Positions 1 to 13,534 of a DNA stretch of 64,000 nucleotides are shown here, in pieces. Location of the stretch: contig OY294046.1 of NCBI GenBank assembly GCA_958510825.1, positions 51,857,664 to 51,921,663 of the forward strand. The letters run 5' to 3'. The translations under genes were made by a program, and so were the position numbers. Source of the DNA: Brachypterus glaber. Its lineage: Eukaryota; Arthropoda; Insecta; Coleoptera; Kateretidae. The notes beneath the pieces are model-generated. The model did not search any database. It was not told the DNA's origin and saw only the letters and a program-made list of their open reading frames with translations. Within the stretch, counting starts at the first letter, position 1. Each line of letters starts with the position of its first letter.

Positions 1-514
1 TAAAAGCAATTTAGTTCAAACGTATATAAAAGCTTTTTTCTTACTTATTGACGTAAAATCTGAATATCTAAAATTATTTTTAAACATGTCATATTTTTTT
101 TGTTAAAAAAAATGAAAATCGTTTTTCTCTAAAACGCATCGATAGATTTTTTGTAATTTGGTCTTGAAAAGCTCTTACGGGCTGTGAAGAGTATAATACT
201 AGGGTGCTCGTTAAGATAAAATTTTGATATTACTAAACGAAAATATCTAAAGTATTATTGGCGTTATCTGTAACTTTAAACAGAAGCACGTGGCATATTT
301 CAAAATATATTGGCCAATTGATAATTTATGTGTGTAATATTCAGGCACGTACACGGCGGGCATGGATCAACTTAAAAAAAAAAGTCCTTGCACAGATGGA
401 ATTTTTTCATAAATATCTTCTACGATGTCTCACGAGTATTTATTGTCAATATGAAAATAATCGGTAGGGATTCATGCGATGAATGGAATTTAATTTGATT
501 TTATATTATTTTTC
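1..514. other. AT-rich gap, no gene seen
   Basis: AT-rich sequence with scattered short open frames. Nothing in it looks like a known protein or RNA. It precedes the first palindromic element. Confidence 0.5.
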
Positions 515-1048
515 AGTGTATGTTAAGTGTTTATTACGGATATTGAAACAGTTTATTTTTTTTAAAGCAATTTTGTAGAATATCTTTATTTTTATTTTCA
601 TTTGTTTCTAAATTATTTAAAATGAAAATTCACAAAACTCATTTTTTAATCAAGTAACCTGTTGTGATATATATATTTTTTAATAATTAGCTTAAGGATA
701 TCTACAAATTTTATGTTAAAAAAGTACCACAAAACGGCTCTAAGCGCCAGAACCGAGCCAGAACACAATATCTGTATAAAATTGAGTTGGCGTTGGTACT
801 AAGTTAGAGCCATTTGTGGCCAAATTTGTGGTAATTTTCTGACATAAAATTTGTAGATGGCGTTAAGCTTTTTAAATTATTTTAAATTTTTAAATATCTC
901 AACAGTTTACAACATGTTACTTGATTAAAAAATGAGTTTTGTCAATTTTGATTTTAAATAATTTAGAAACAAATGAAAACAAAACAAAGATATTATACAA
1001 AATTTCTTAAATAAATAAACTCTTTCGATATCCGTAATAACATACACT
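515..1048. repeat. Palindromic (fold-back) repeat, about 530 bp
   Basis: The left arm (about 515-720) reads back as the reverse complement of the right arm (about 860-1048). Blocks such as TTATTACGGATAT, TTTGTTTCTAAATTATTTAAA and the stretch around TCATTTTTTAATCAAGTAAC recur inverted. The centre, near 790, holds a short GC-richer segment. The structure fits a non-autonomous fold-back transposon or MITE. No coding capacity was seen. Confidence 0.7.
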
Positions 1049-2009
1049 TAAATTTTTTTTGCTTATTTCATGAATTAAAAATATAAAAGTTGCATATTTG
1101 TTCATGGGATAAACATAATAAAATAATACATTTTTAATTTTGGGAAAAAAGTGGTAAATTTCATGTATTAAATATATAAAAGTTGGGATTTTCAAAAAAC
1201 TTGCATATTTCGTGGATTCAAAATATAAAACTTGCATATTTCATAGGTTAAAAATAATATAATTATAAATTTTTAATCTTGTGAAAAAAGTTGTAAACTT
1301 CATAGATGAGGAAATATAAAAGTAAGGATTCTCAAACCTTGAAAAAATATAAATAACTTAACCAGAACGTGTAATTTGATAACTTTTTAACGCATTTTTA
1401 ATTTTGGAATAAAGTTGTAAATTTCATTGTCCTTTTTTTTTTAGTCCTAAACTTTTTTTTTTGAGCTTTGAGAAAGGGTGAGACCTTTTTTTTTAGTCAT
1501 GAACTTTTTTTGTCGAGGAAAAAGTTGTAGTTTTTGACCTCCTCCCCCCCACCAAATCTCCTTCGCAAAACTGGGTTTTGCATTCACACTAGGGTTTGGA
1601 CAATTTCTGTTACATATTTTCAAATGTTCCATGTGATAAAATTTTTATATCTTGGTAAGCTTGGGTGGTATTTTAATTTTAATTAAAAGCTTCATCTACG
1701 CTAGCAGGATGTAATTTTATGCGCAAAAGAAAAATTAAAATAGGTTCTTATCAATTTTTACTACCAAATTATCTTTATACTATCCAAATTAATTAAATAA
1801 TTACCTTATTTTATCTAACCCCATTTCTATTATACGGAAATAGCCTTATCTTTATATTTGTTAAATATTTCACATTTTTTAACGATAAACAGACCATGAG
1901 AAATCGTTATTCAATAAAAACGGGAAATGTAGGGGAAGAATTTTAAATTTACATAAATATGCCAATAATACAAAATTTTTATTATATATTATTATTATAT
2001 TTAATATGA
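1049..2009. other. AT-rich gap, no gene seen
   Basis: Low-complexity AT-rich DNA. Around 1080-1420 short phrases (AAATATAAAAGTT, TTGCATATTTC, TAAATTTCAT) recur in a degenerate way, suggesting decayed tandem repeats. No coding signal was recognised. Confidence 0.45.
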
Positions 2010-3021
2010 ACAGGGTGTATATAGTAAAGTATCCACTTTAGAAAAAAACTTTAAAGGGAAAAGTTGTATGGTTTTAAAAAAGGCACATTCTAAAAATATT
2101 TTAAAATATACAGGATGGTCTTCCTAGGGTGGGTAACATCTGACTTAATTTTTTTAAATAGAATGGTATATTTTATACTATATCATCTTACTTGTCATAA
2201 AATTACCTTTATTTTAATATCACATTATATGGGTCTATTGTTTATAGTTTTTGAGATATATTTTTTTTTTGAGAAAGAATGCATTTTTAGCGATGAGATA
2301 AAACATGTTTCACTTTCTTTCTTTCTTTTTGTCAAAAATTAATAAAATTTTGCAAGCTTATCTTAAAAGGGTGTATCGAATTACTTTATGTGCAAAAAAT
2401 AAAATATTTTATACAGGGCGTTCAAAATTAATATTTAAACTTTTGGATTTTCAAACATAAAATTTTTTTTTAAATGGGATGCTATATTTTTTATTTGGTC
2501 ATTAAATGTAGAATAAAATTCTACATTTAATAATATAGCATTCCATTTTAAAAAAATTGAGTTTTTTATGTTTGAAAATCCAAAAGTTTCAATATTAATT
2601 TTGAACACCCTCTTTAAAAATGTTACTTCTTTGTACATAAAGTAATTAGATACACCCTTTTAAGATAAGCTTTTTGACAAAAAGTAAAGAAATTGAAGTA
2701 GGTTTTATCTCATCACTAAACATGCATTTTTTCTCAAAAAAAAAATTGTATCTCAAAAACTATAAACAATAGACCGATATAATGTGATATTAAAATAAAG
2801 GTGTTTTTATGACAAGTAAGATGATATAGTAAAAAATATACCATTCTACTTAAAAAAATTAAGTCAGATGTTACCCACCCTAGGAGGACCATCCTGTATA
2901 TTTTAAAATATTTTTAGAATATGCCTTTTTTAAAACCATATAACTTTTCCCAATAAAGTTTTTCTCTAAAGTGGATACTTTACTATATATCGACCGATTC
3001 GGCTTCGTTGAGACACCCTGT
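2010..3021. repeat. Near-complete palindromic element, about 1.0 kb
   Basis: ACAGGGTGT at the left end is matched by ACACCCTGT at the right end. The arms are complementary over about 490 bp each, with the centre near 2510 (ATGTAGAATAAAATTCTACAT). The right end carries an extra 20-odd bases (about 2991-3012) absent from the left arm. No transposase is present, so this is a non-autonomous fold-back element. Confidence 0.8.
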
Positions 3022-3074
3022 ATAATGCAAAAAGTTAATTTTGTCACAATTTAATTGTAACTACAGTACCTAAT

Positions 3075-4481
3075 CACGGTTTGAAATGAAAATTTCGTGA
3101 ACCCCTACATTTTTTAGACAAAAACATACCTGATGATATAAGAAATCAATTTTCATTTGAAAGGAAATCGTAAAAGATACACTTTTTTAGAAAGATAAAA
3201 AAACTTTTTTTTTTAGTAATAGGGTGTGTCAAAAAATCGCGATTTTCAAAATCGAAAAAGCTCTCTGGCTCAAAAGTTGCTCCTTACTAAAAAACGGTGG
3301 CCACTCAAAAATGAGCCAAATCGATTAATGTTTAGAGGTAGCTCAAAGCACTCAAACTTTGAAAAATATCGGTACCTGTTTTTCGGATAAAAAGTGATTG
3401 TATATAAAATTAAGGAAATGTTGAAGGGTTTTTTTTTGGTAATATTTAAAAACAATACTAATTGTGAGAAAACTAAAAAAATTATATTCCTCCTACCCTT
3501 AAGTTAGAACATAAAAAAACGCTGATTATTTGAATATTTCGCGAAAATTTATTAAAAATGGGCACATTTAAAAGAACATAATTTCCTTAGGAATGATTTT
3601 TTGACCAAGGTGCATATAAACTTTTTCTATGTTTTTAATGATAAATAACCACTTATTACTAAAATATTTGTTTTTTGCTTTACATTTTTTAACTTTTTTA
3701 ATTTTTGGTTCTTCATGCGTAAAAATTTACTTTTAAATGCATTTATATTTAAAACGGTTAAACCTGCGTTGTTAAACCACATAAACTTTTTTGTGTATTT
3801 TTACATAAAAAAGTATTCCAACCAAATAATCAAAAAAAAAGTACACCGAAAAAAGTATTAGGCAAAAAAACAGAAAATCCACCCGGTTTCTAATCAAAAT
3901 TATTTTTTTTTACTCGACTTGAGGAATAAAATTATGTTTTCTGTATAGTCATGTAGGTTAACATGTATATATGCTTATATACTAATATATAATTTTGCAG
4001 ATTTTTTAATTAAAAATATTTTTTTTTTTAAACTTGCAAAAATAGAATTTTCGCGAAATCTTCAAATAATTGGCGATTTTTTCATGTTCTAACTTAAGGG
4101 GAGGGGGGATATAATTGTTTTAGTTCTTACATTTAGTATTGTTTCTAAATATTACCAAAGAAACCCTCCAAAATTTCCTTAATTTTTATTGGTATCAGTT
4201 TTTATCCGAAAAACAGGTACCGATTTTTTTTTAAGTTTGAGTGCTTTGAGCTACCTCTACACATTTATCGATTTGGCTCATTTTTGAGTGGATACTGTTT
4301 TTTACTTAGGAGCAAAAAACCTTATTACTCAAAAAAACATTTTTTTATCTGTCTAAAAAAGTGTATCTTTTACGATTTTCTTTCAAATGGGAATTGATTT
4401 CTTATGTCATCAGTTATGTTTTAGTCCAAAAAATGTAGGGGTCCACGAAATTTTTATTCAAAATCGCCCAGGTGAACCGTG
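3075..4481. repeat. Palindromic element, about 1.4 kb
   Basis: CACGGTT at 3075 pairs with GAACCGTG ending at 4481. Long arm blocks (AACCCCTACATTTTTTAGAC, AAAGATACACTTTTTTAGA, AAAAACAGGTACCGAT and others) occur inverted on both sides of a centre near 3770. The arms have diverged more than in the neighbouring 2.0-3.0 kb element, which suggests an older insertion. No coding capacity. Confidence 0.75.
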
Positions 4482-5160
4482 TAATCTATGACGTCTTTTG
4501 TAATTTTTTACCTTTATATTTTAGAATTCGTAAAATAAAAGTATTCAAATACACATTTTTTTTTTATTTTTTTTTTTCGACTTTTTGGTTGATTAATAAA
4601 ATCAGCGACCCTGTTCAAATAAATGGTTATATAATTTAAAATTAGCCATTCATTTGACATAACATGCCATATATTATATTAAAAGCATAATTCGTTTAAG
4701 TAAACCATATTCATTTGGTTCAAAAAATCTTTTTTTAGTGTGTGGTTCAGTTTGTAGTAACCAAAAGGTACAAAAAAAAGTTAATTAGAGGGTTAAATTT
4801 AACGAACTGGATATCTAAACGTCTGACGTAAAATAACCTAATTCTTTGGTTTAGGACGGTATTTTCGCCTGTTTGCTGTTTTTGATGCTCCATGGAGATA
4901 ATACAATTCTGACGAAAAATATACTAAAAGCTTTAAAACCCCTAAAAATCAGCCAGTAGAGTATAGGACGTAGAGTTAGCTTCGGGTACGTTCCATGTAA
5001 ACTGGTTATTTATACGTTCGACGTAACATAACCTTATTTTTTGGTTTAGGTTGGTTTTTGCACGTGTTTGGTGTGTTTCATGCTGGGAGACGTAGCCCAC
5101 CTCCATTTAAACGGAGAGAGAACAATTATGACGAAAAATATACCTTAAAAGAATTAAAAT
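4482..5160. other. Gap without a gene
   Basis: AT-rich. Two similar phrases around 4800-4870 and 5000-5060 (AACTGG..ATCTAAACGTCTGACGTAA and AACTGG..TATACGTTCGACGTAA, each followed by TTTGGTTTAGG) show a degenerate direct repeat of about 200 bp. Nothing else was recognised. Confidence 0.4.
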
Positions 5161-5167
5161 TACTCTC

Positions 5168-6440
5168 AGATAAAAAATGTTTTATCTCCATTTCAACATG
5201 GTTTTGTTGAAAAACGCTCTACTGTCTCAAATCTGGCATTATTATCGCAGTATCTGGCTGACGAGTTAGACGATCGCGGTCAGGTAGATGTTATCTATAC
5301 TGATGTACAGAAAGCATTTGATCAAATTGATCATGGCGTACTATTAAATAAATTATTAACATTTGGTTTTAATAGTGAACTCATGCAGTTACCTCTTGGA
5401 CAGAATTTTATTTGTAGAAATAAACAACTATCAATCTGATACATTTGTAGCTACTTCAGGTGTACCACAAGGGTCTAATATGGGTCCCTTGTTATTTTTG
5501 ATTTTCATTAATGACTTGCCAAATTTTATTGGATGCTTTAAACTTTTATTTGCTGATGATCTAAAAATATATACTTCGATCAAATCCATCCTTGATTGTA
5601 TTTTCTTGCAACATAACCTTGAAGCTGTGTATTTGTGGTGTGAAAAAAATAATTTAAAGCTGAATATATCTAAATGAAAAATTCTAAGTTTTACTAGAAA
5701 GGTTAAAAAAATTACATTTCATTACAACATTAATGGTGTCGTTTTGGAGCGAGTTAATGCAATCAAAGACCTGGGAGTAACTTTTGACTCAATGTTATCT
5801 TTTGAGGATCATATTTCAAACACTGTAAAGTCTTCATTAAAAATGCTTGGGTTTATTAACAGAAGTTGTAAAAACTTTACAAATAGTGATTGTCTTAAAG
5901 TTTTGTTTTATTCATTTGTCAGATCTAAACTTGAATATGGGTCCCTCATTTGGTGCCCATATTACAATATTCATATAGATAGAATTGAATCTGTACAGCG
6001 TAGGTTCATTAAATTTCTTACTTTTAAAACAGATGGAGTATATCCTTTAAGAGGTGCTGATTTATCAGGTTTAATGTTAAGATTTAATATTAAGTTTTTA
6101 AATATACGCAGAAAGATATTTTCAGTAACATTTTTATATAATTTATTACATAATATAATTGATTGTAGTGACTTATTGTCTAGGATTAATTTTTTGGTAC
6201 CTAGTACAAGACGTCAATCTAAAACTTTTTTTATGCCTAGAGCAAACACCAATTTATTGTACAAATCACCAATTTACTTAATGTGTAATAATTTTAATGA
6301 AATTTCATTAAATTGTGATATTAACTTTTCTAGTTTAAGATCTATTATTAACTTTATAGAATAATTTAATGTATTATTTGCATGTCCTGTTAGTTTGTAC
6401 TGTTGGGCAATAAACGTTATTATTATTATTATTAAAATCA
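5168..6440 (+). pseudogene. Jockey-like non-LTR retrotransposon, 5'-truncated, broken reverse transcriptase
   Basis: Reverse-transcriptase motifs follow in order: HGFVEKRST near 5200, then VDVIYTDVQKAFDQIDH (about 5285-5335), [20 protein letters not shown] (about 5459-5518) and the catalytic box FADDLKIY (about 5549-5572). The C-terminal thumb and finger region continues to a TAA at 6362-6364. A frameshift near 5390 separates the first motifs from the GVPQGS part. A TGA at 5675-5677 sits where related elements have a sense codon. The element ends in AATAAACG followed by a TTA microsatellite (about 6417-6435), as is common for this LINE group. It is a dead, 5'-truncated insertion unrelated to the neighbouring gene. 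Confidence 0.9.
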
Positions 6441-8489
6441 GCCAATAAGATGACGCCTAACAGCACCACAGATATGATATCTATGATAAGTTTTGGAATT
6501 TATACAAAAAATTAAAAGGTTGCGAGGGGCCATGAGTGGCCCAATATCAGACATAAAAGATCATCGCCATTTTTAATAACATGTTATGCCTGCAGGCATA
6601 ATATATTAAATGAAATGTTTTGGGCTAGAAATGTAGACCTTTTGAATTAATAGATCGGTGCATTGTTAGTGTGATGTTACCTTTTACACTAGACACCTGA
6701 AGTAACGATTCGGCGCCACTGACATTAGGCCATCGGCTTGCTTTGATGCCATCGATTCGCACCCGTTTCATCCTTGGTGGGTCAATTTTTCTATGGGAAA
6801 CATCCTCGATGATTTTCCGCACCAACAAAAAAAACCCTAAAGATACATTAAAAAAAATTACGGTTTGGAATAATTAGAAAAGTTTTACACGAAAAAAAAA
6901 GCGTAATTTGCAATGTAAATATTTTTGAATCAGCATACCAAAAACAATAGCTTGGTTTTGTTTCTCGGAAATCGCAGCTATAAACTGATTTTTAACCATT
7001 GCAATACATTGCAGTGGTTCCAAATCAGTTCATATCTGCGCCTTCCGCGCATACAAATTTTTGATTTCACCCTGATGTCAGCCAATATCTTTTTTCTTAC
7101 TCACACTTATAATGCTGTCTTTGTCACATTCTCATTTTGTTAGCTATTTGTATATCGTAAAAGCGTTGTAATTAGTAATTTCTAGGGACTTTTTGTTATG
7201 GTTGGTAATATATCCAATCCCAGTTTGGCAGTTTAAACTTCGCTCATTAAAAAGGACTCGAAAATTTTGAGTCAAAATAGATGCCTACTATATTGAGTGA
7301 CTAATTTAGTCCCTCGACCAGACTTGACGCCCTATGCTTTTTTCTAAATCATTGTTAGGAACTGACGCAGTTTCAACTGGACACTGCTCAACCGAATCTG
7401 CTCACGTTGCAAACTTCGATTTTCGAGAAAAAAAAAACAAACATAATTAAAATTAGATATTATTATATATTTAGATAAACTCTGTGCAGAATCTATCTGA
7501 GTTGATGCTCCTTTGTTTCTTGTTTTATGTTTGGCAGAAAAAGGTTGATTATCTTGTGTTTTAATTATCAATAAAAAGATTATTTTGACATTTGAATAAT
7601 CCAAACAGTTTTTGAAAAGCAAAAAGAACAAGATAAGTCCTAAAAAAGGAAACTATTTATTGATGCTTATTAAGCATTGCTTAATCAATTTTTTTCTTAA
7701 AATGAATCAGAATTTTTTCGGCAAGTTAAAATAATACTAATCCAGAATTTTATTTTAGCTCAGTTAATGCAAAAATTTTAATTTAAAAGCACATTATCAA
7801 TAAAAAACATAATTGTGTTATTTTAAAACATACTTGTATTATTTTAAGACATTTTGTTATAATTATTTGTAAGATGTAAAATGACAGTCACTTTAACGTA
7901 ATTGGTAAAATACCACTGAAACCTCGACTGAAATAAACAGAGTATACTTAAGTTATTTTAAGTTGGTACTGCATTAGATTTACTTATGGAATTTCGGCTC
8001 TTCCCACATTTTTTTTCTTTTTTTTTTTCTTGAAAAGAAAGATTATCCTATCTGATTTTTATTGAGATTATGTAATTTAATTTGCATATTAAGCTCTTAA
8101 AAACCATAATCTATGAAGAATTTTATTGGTTTGTCCCTAGTAAACAGACTTCAAACATCATAGAAGATAATTTTCATAAAAATACAACAAAAGTTGCAAA
8201 AAAATTGCAATTAATTACGATTCTTAAAAAAAATCAATGGCGCAAAGCCCAAAAGTTTCGTGTTTTTGAAAATCGTCAAAATACTTCCTAGATAAAAAAT
8301 TATTCGAAAATTGTCCGTCTGCTGTAACGTTTTTTTGTGTACACTGTAAATCATTAACGATTTTCCGATCGACTCAAAATTTTCAGGAAACATCAAGTTT
8401 TATGAGAAGAAGATCCGCTTTGTTTTTGAAAAGAAATCCCCCAAAAAAAAATAAAGAGGGTTAAACTTTTTAAAAAAGCTAAAAAAGAT
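6441..8489. other. Gap without a clear gene
   Basis: Contains a short palindrome TTATGCCTGCAGGCATAA at about 6584-6601. A GC-richer patch (6640-6830) is open on the minus strand for 67 codons but matches no family I recognise. The rest is AT-rich with no coding or RNA signal. Confidence 0.4.
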
Positions 8490-8712
8490 AAGGGCTTATC
8501 CACAGGCTTTCATAACAAAACATAATGCATAATACATAATGACATAATTTGCATATGTCTGTCCTCTTCTTCTTCTATCGTCTAGTATCCAATCTTATGC
8601 ACTTATGTATTAGGATAGCCAATAGATAGTCTTATGTCCTATGTCGTATGCAAATTATGTCAATATGTTATTATGCGTTATGTCTGTTTATGCAAGCCTG
8701 TGGATAAGCCTT
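8490..8712. repeat. Small palindromic MITE, 223 bp
   Basis: AAGGGCTTATCCACAGGCTT at the left end is matched by AGCCTGTGGATAAGCCTT at the right end. Inner phrases (CATAATG, GACATAATTTGCATA) are mirrored around a centre near 8600. No open frame. Confidence 0.75.
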
Positions 8713-8850
8713 AAGGGAACGTTCAAGTATTACGTAAGACTCCTAGGGGGGGGGTCATTTTGGAGTGTTACGCCCATGTTAATGGTATAGGAAAATAGCG
8801 TTAGGAGGCGTTCAAAATTATCAAAATTTGCGTTACTTAATACTTAATAA
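8705..8850. repeat. Repeat with AACGTTCAAGTATTACGTAA end
   Basis: GGGAACGTTCAAGTATTACG at about 8715 recurs inverted near 29300-29330 as CGTAATACTTAAACGTTCCC. The phrase ATCAAAATTTGCGTTACxTAATACTTAA is present both at about 8818 and about 29289. These look like ends of one dispersed MITE family, abutting the 8.49-8.71 kb element here. Confidence 0.5.
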
Positions 8851-11800
8851 AAAGTCAGATTGAGGTATTTTTTTCAGGAAAAATTACTTTATAGCATCAA
8901 GCGTAGAACTTTGGGTAAGTAAATTATGGTGCAAATAAGAAGACTTTAGCTTAAAGCATTCTCAAATTATCTTGTTTAGAAACCTTCCGGTTTGGAAAAT
9001 AGATTTTTTTCTTGCCAGGGGAAAATTATAGTTACAGATAGGTAATTCTTATTAAAACACATACATACTTTTTAGTAAATTGTTGTTAATTTCTTATTGT
9101 CAAAACCATTTGTTTTATTTACCATTTTAATTAGGTTTCTGCAGAACAATCCGAACAATAAAAATAAAAAAATATTATTATTTTGAAAAAGGTTAGCAGC
9201 TTGGGTGGCAAAAACCATAAGGTAACACCATAACTAATTTGAACCTATTAATGAATGGCCATACTTTAATAAATAGGTGAGAAAGGCGTATTGATAATAT
9301 ATCTGGTCAAAAATAGGTTGGGAACCCTAAGATTTATTCTTAAAATATTTTTGACGTATCAATGCTCTGGTAATTTTAAAAGAAAACAAAGGACATCCTT
9401 TTTTGGGATTTTTGTAAATTCCATTTGCTTTTTTATGCCATCTAAGTAAACACCTAAAAAGAATGCAGAAAAATACGCCTGTTGTTTTTTCAAGAAGATA
9501 AAAATTTCTTATACTTTTGACTTGAAATTTGAAGCAAAGACTTTCCATGAGACCTTTGGTTCAAATTTCAAGTCTCTCTTGAAATATCGTAGTGTAAAAT
9601 TGTTTCGCAAAGACTTGCACCTTTAATCCGACTCTAATAGTAGATTACAGATCGACGCGGCAAATAGTACTTTTCCGAGACCATTTATAGGTCGAGGAAA
9701 AGTACCATTTTCCGGGAGACTTGTATACTATTTTATTTGCAACTGTTTTTATTTAAAGATAAAGTACTATTTTTTTTTTGAAACGTAGATGTTTGAATTC
9801 AAATGAAGAAAATAATCATATAATGCTTTGTTTTTTAGTTCTTTCCATATCAACCACAAATAATTTTTCCTGCATTTCACAAGAGACGCACAATCATATA
9901 AAACTGAAGTTTCACATACGCGTAACCCAAAAGAACAACCACAAAAAGCATTTATTGATAGCTCACAAGGCACCGTTTATAACATTTATTATCGTTTTCA
10001 GTCTCAAAAGTAAAAAACATTACCTAAAACTGTACATTTAGGTTTTTTAAGCAAAATGTATTAGATTATATTCGTGTTTATCAAAGTAGTTTGGTGTTTA
10101 TGATGTGAACAGCAGTTCACCCATTTTGACGTTTTAATCGGCGCCATCTTAATTAATTAATTAATTAATTAATGCAGACCAGTAATAAGTAGTTTACTGG
10201 TCTCTATTTTTTCATTACAGGTCAGGTACAGGCGTGAAAACAGGACAAGAAATCACGTACTTCCCAAACTTTAATACATGTAATGTATGTATTACATATA
10301 CAGTTGCGAATATAAATTATTACTAAATTTCTGTTAAAACACAAGATCTTTTCTCAAGCCAATCTTAAGATTAAGATGGTACAGATGAGATTAGGAACAC
10401 AACAAAGAAAGCTTCTATTATTGAATTAATGATCATATCTAATTGACAAGTTAAATATAGTTGCTATCATTTACAAATTCCAGATAGCATCTTAAAATGT
10501 TAAGTGAAATGTTAGAAAAACAATTAGGAACATGATTCTGTATTTTGCATTTGATTATTTAATTAGGATTTTGTTTTAACCCATTAGTGTCCAGCGTATA
10601 TCATACGCAAAACACGGTATTGTTTGAAGTTATGTAGTATTTATACAGTACAATTTTACGGGATTAAACTGTTACCTTCACCGGCCGAATTTCTGTCGAT
10701 CCGGCCGGATCCGGTCGGATCTGGTCGGATTAGTCACATCAAACATATGTTCCCTTTTCATACTGAAATTAGCTATAGGTACGTTTTGGTGAGAATTCCA
10801 GAATTTGGATTTGGAATTTGGATTTTATTCATAAACCAAAAACTTACGCATGCGTTGTAGGGGGCTAACCGTTTTTTAATATATAAAAAAAAAATTAAAA
10901 AAAAAACACCAAACAGGATTTTTGACTTAGAGATAACCACAAAATATGACGTACTGTTATTTCTCATAGTTGACGCATGAGTTTTAAACAATTCTGTTCA
11001 ACAAATCTCACTAGAAAGTAAGAATTTCGTGTTGGGGGAAGAAATGGAGGCGTTTCCGGGTGTCACCGAGTTTCTTTTGTTTTTTTTTTGTTTGTTTTTT
11101 TTTAATAAGTATTGTTCATTCCCCTTTGTATATGCCTAAATTAGACACATATTACGATATTACCAAAAAAAAAACGAAAAAATCGAATTCTGGGCAATAA
11201 AGGGTTAACACATTTAATTTACTTTTCCCTATCATCACAGATAAAAACTGGAAAGGTCTTTGTTGAGGAATTCGGGCAATAAAAAAACTGGTGAAAATTT
11301 TAGTAATACGAAGGTAACTTTGATTTTATCTGAAGATATTCTGAGGAGTAATGTTGAGAAAATCTGGAGACTTTGTTTTTTTTTTACTTTCGAACAATAC
11401 TTAAATGATATTAACAGGAGGAAATATTACGAGTTATGGAGAATACTCAAGGAATTCTGAATAAAACCAGTATAATCTTGAGTAAATCCGTTAATATTTG
11501 TAGGAAATCAAAGGCAAAAAAAATAGAGGTAAATAAAATTCGAGGTAAGTTGAACGAGGTAATCACGAAGACTCTGGAGGTAATCTCGAGGAAATCTGGA
11601 GACTGTATTTTTTTTTTAATTTCAAACAAAACCTAAATAAAAGTACAGGAGGAAATTTTACGAGTTATGAAGGATGATCGGTAACCTAAATAAAATATAG
11701 CATAGTTATAGTTTATTTGTTGAAAATTTTACATAAGCATGGAGAGCCCCAAATAAGCTTTTTGCTTGTGCTAGGAGCTCTCCATTAATTTTGAAAATAA

Positions 11801-11932
11801 GACATAATCTTGAGTAAATCACATAACATTTGTACGAAATCAGAGGTAATCTAAAGAAAATCGAGATAATTAAAATTCGTTTTAAGTTAAAGAACTCAGA
11901 GGTAATCACGAGGAATCTGCAGCTCTATTCTT
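8851..11932. other. Gap without a gene, several short repeats
   Basis: Holds a stretch (about 9515-9660) related to 56116-56265, including ATATCGTAGTGTAAAATT. A TTAA microsatellite lies at about 10150-10174 and a hairpin AGACCAGTAA/TTACTGGTCT at about 10177-10202. A short GGTCGGATC/CCGGCCGGATC tandem run lies at about 10695-10730. A hairpin GGAGAGCCCC/GGAGCTCTCC lies at about 11740-11785 and recurs at about 16420-16465. No coding sequence was recognised. Confidence 0.45.
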
Positions 11933-12045
11933 GACCATTCGCAAAAATAATTTGCATACGCTGTTGCTATGGTAGCTAATATGTGATTGGTTGTACCATA
12001 GCAACTGCGTGTGCGAATTATTTTTGCGAATGGTCAAGAATAGAG
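11933..12045. repeat. Short terminal-inverted-repeat MITE, 113 bp
   Basis: The left end CTCTATTCTTGACCATTCGC is the exact complement of the right end GCGAATGGTCAAGAATAGAG. The pairing continues inward through AAAAATAATTxGCA and ATGGTA/TACCAT. It is compact and well conserved, so probably a young MITE. Confidence 0.8.
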
Positions 12046-13534
12046 ACCCTGAAGGTCATCTTGAGGAAATTTGAGGGTAATCGTGCAGTTTCAAACAGAA
12101 AAATTTTGTTCCAGAAAATTACTAACCTTACTTGTTCAAGTCTATGGGTCACGTAAAACTGTTGTTTTTATTTTTTTCCGTTAGCTATTTTCAATAATCT
12201 GTTAAATTTTGTATCATTCTTTGTTTTGACAGGTTTCTTGTTTTCATACAACCAAAGTTTGTTTATTGTGAAGTATTTCGTCAGGTTAAAAACGTGTTAT
12301 ATCGTCATTATTGCAACTTTTTCCTCATATACCCACTCATCCTAGGCCCCAAATCTTTTTCGAGTGTTTACTCGTACCTTTAAGCCAAGCACTTAACAGT
12401 TTTTCGAGTGATTCAATTGGTACATGTATATCTACTTAGAGAAGAGACTAACACATCTGCGTTTGTTTTTTAAAAACGAATTTTTACAGACTTATGCAAA
12501 AAGGGAAGAACATACTTTTTTCTTCAAGCGTACAAAAATATTTTTATTTTATAACTGAACACACTAGTTCTCTATTTTTTTACAGTAAAAAAATGAGTTC
12601 ATTGTTGTACGGCGCAAAAAAAAGTTAGTTAGCAAAACCACCACTGGCGGCAGCACTCTTTGACTTTGATGGCAGCCATACTTCAAACTTGTTTGTTTAT
12701 TATGTAAACAAGTGATTGACTCGAGATTCTGTGTAAAAACCTTGTGTGAAATTGATTAAAAATGATTGAAAATATATGGTTTATACACCTACAAATCTCT
12801 CCGAAATTGCAAATCTAACATTAGTTACCATCGAAATCGCGAAAAGTGTAAGATTTAGCCTACGAAAAAAAAATGAGCTAAAGAAGGTTTAAGTTTATTT
12901 TGAAAGGGGTTTATTGGCCTATTTTAATTAAAAAAACATACTTTATTACTGAATAAATTAAATTCAAAAATTAATATTAATATTATAAAAACTATATATA
13001 GGATGCGCCAAGAAAAAATAGTATGTTTCACTCAGAGCAAAAGTGCTTTTTTTACTCGTCTGTAGTTTCCGGACTCCGCTTCGCGTCTTCCTTAAATTCT
13101 ACAGACTAGTAAAAAAAGCTTCACTTTTTATCTTAGTAAAACAATATACTATCTTCACTACTAGCTTTAGAACGTTCCATTATTTGACATGTATTTTAGT
13201 CTGAGAAATTAAATCTCTGCAACTAGATCAACTGTCACTTGATTTTCCTGGAATTGCAGAGACTTGCTTATTAATTTCTTTTGGAAAAAAATGAAAGATT
13301 ATTTGCCATTGGATAAAAAATTAACATGGCAAACAATATAAATTAATTATAATTATACTAGTACTGCCAACTTTAAGTGAATAAATTAATATATTCATTT
13401 GTTTTCAATTCAGAAATTTGGTAAAAGAAAAATTAATTAAAATAAATTATACCTATGATTGCAATTTTACTGGTGTTAAAATTTGACATCTAATTAAAAA
13501 TGTAAAAATATATGAAAATTTATTAAAATGCCTA
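12046..13534. other. Gap without a gene
   Basis: AT-rich. A segment at about 13040-13140 with GGACTCCGCTTCGCGTC resembles part of 51835-51900 (CGACTTCGCTTCGCGTCATC), hinting at a shared dispersed repeat. No coding signal was recognised. Confidence 0.4.

Noticed and set aside
6625..6828. Minus-strand frame of 67 codons in a GC-richer patch
   Set aside because: No recognisable family, splice context or start support; too weak to call a gene.
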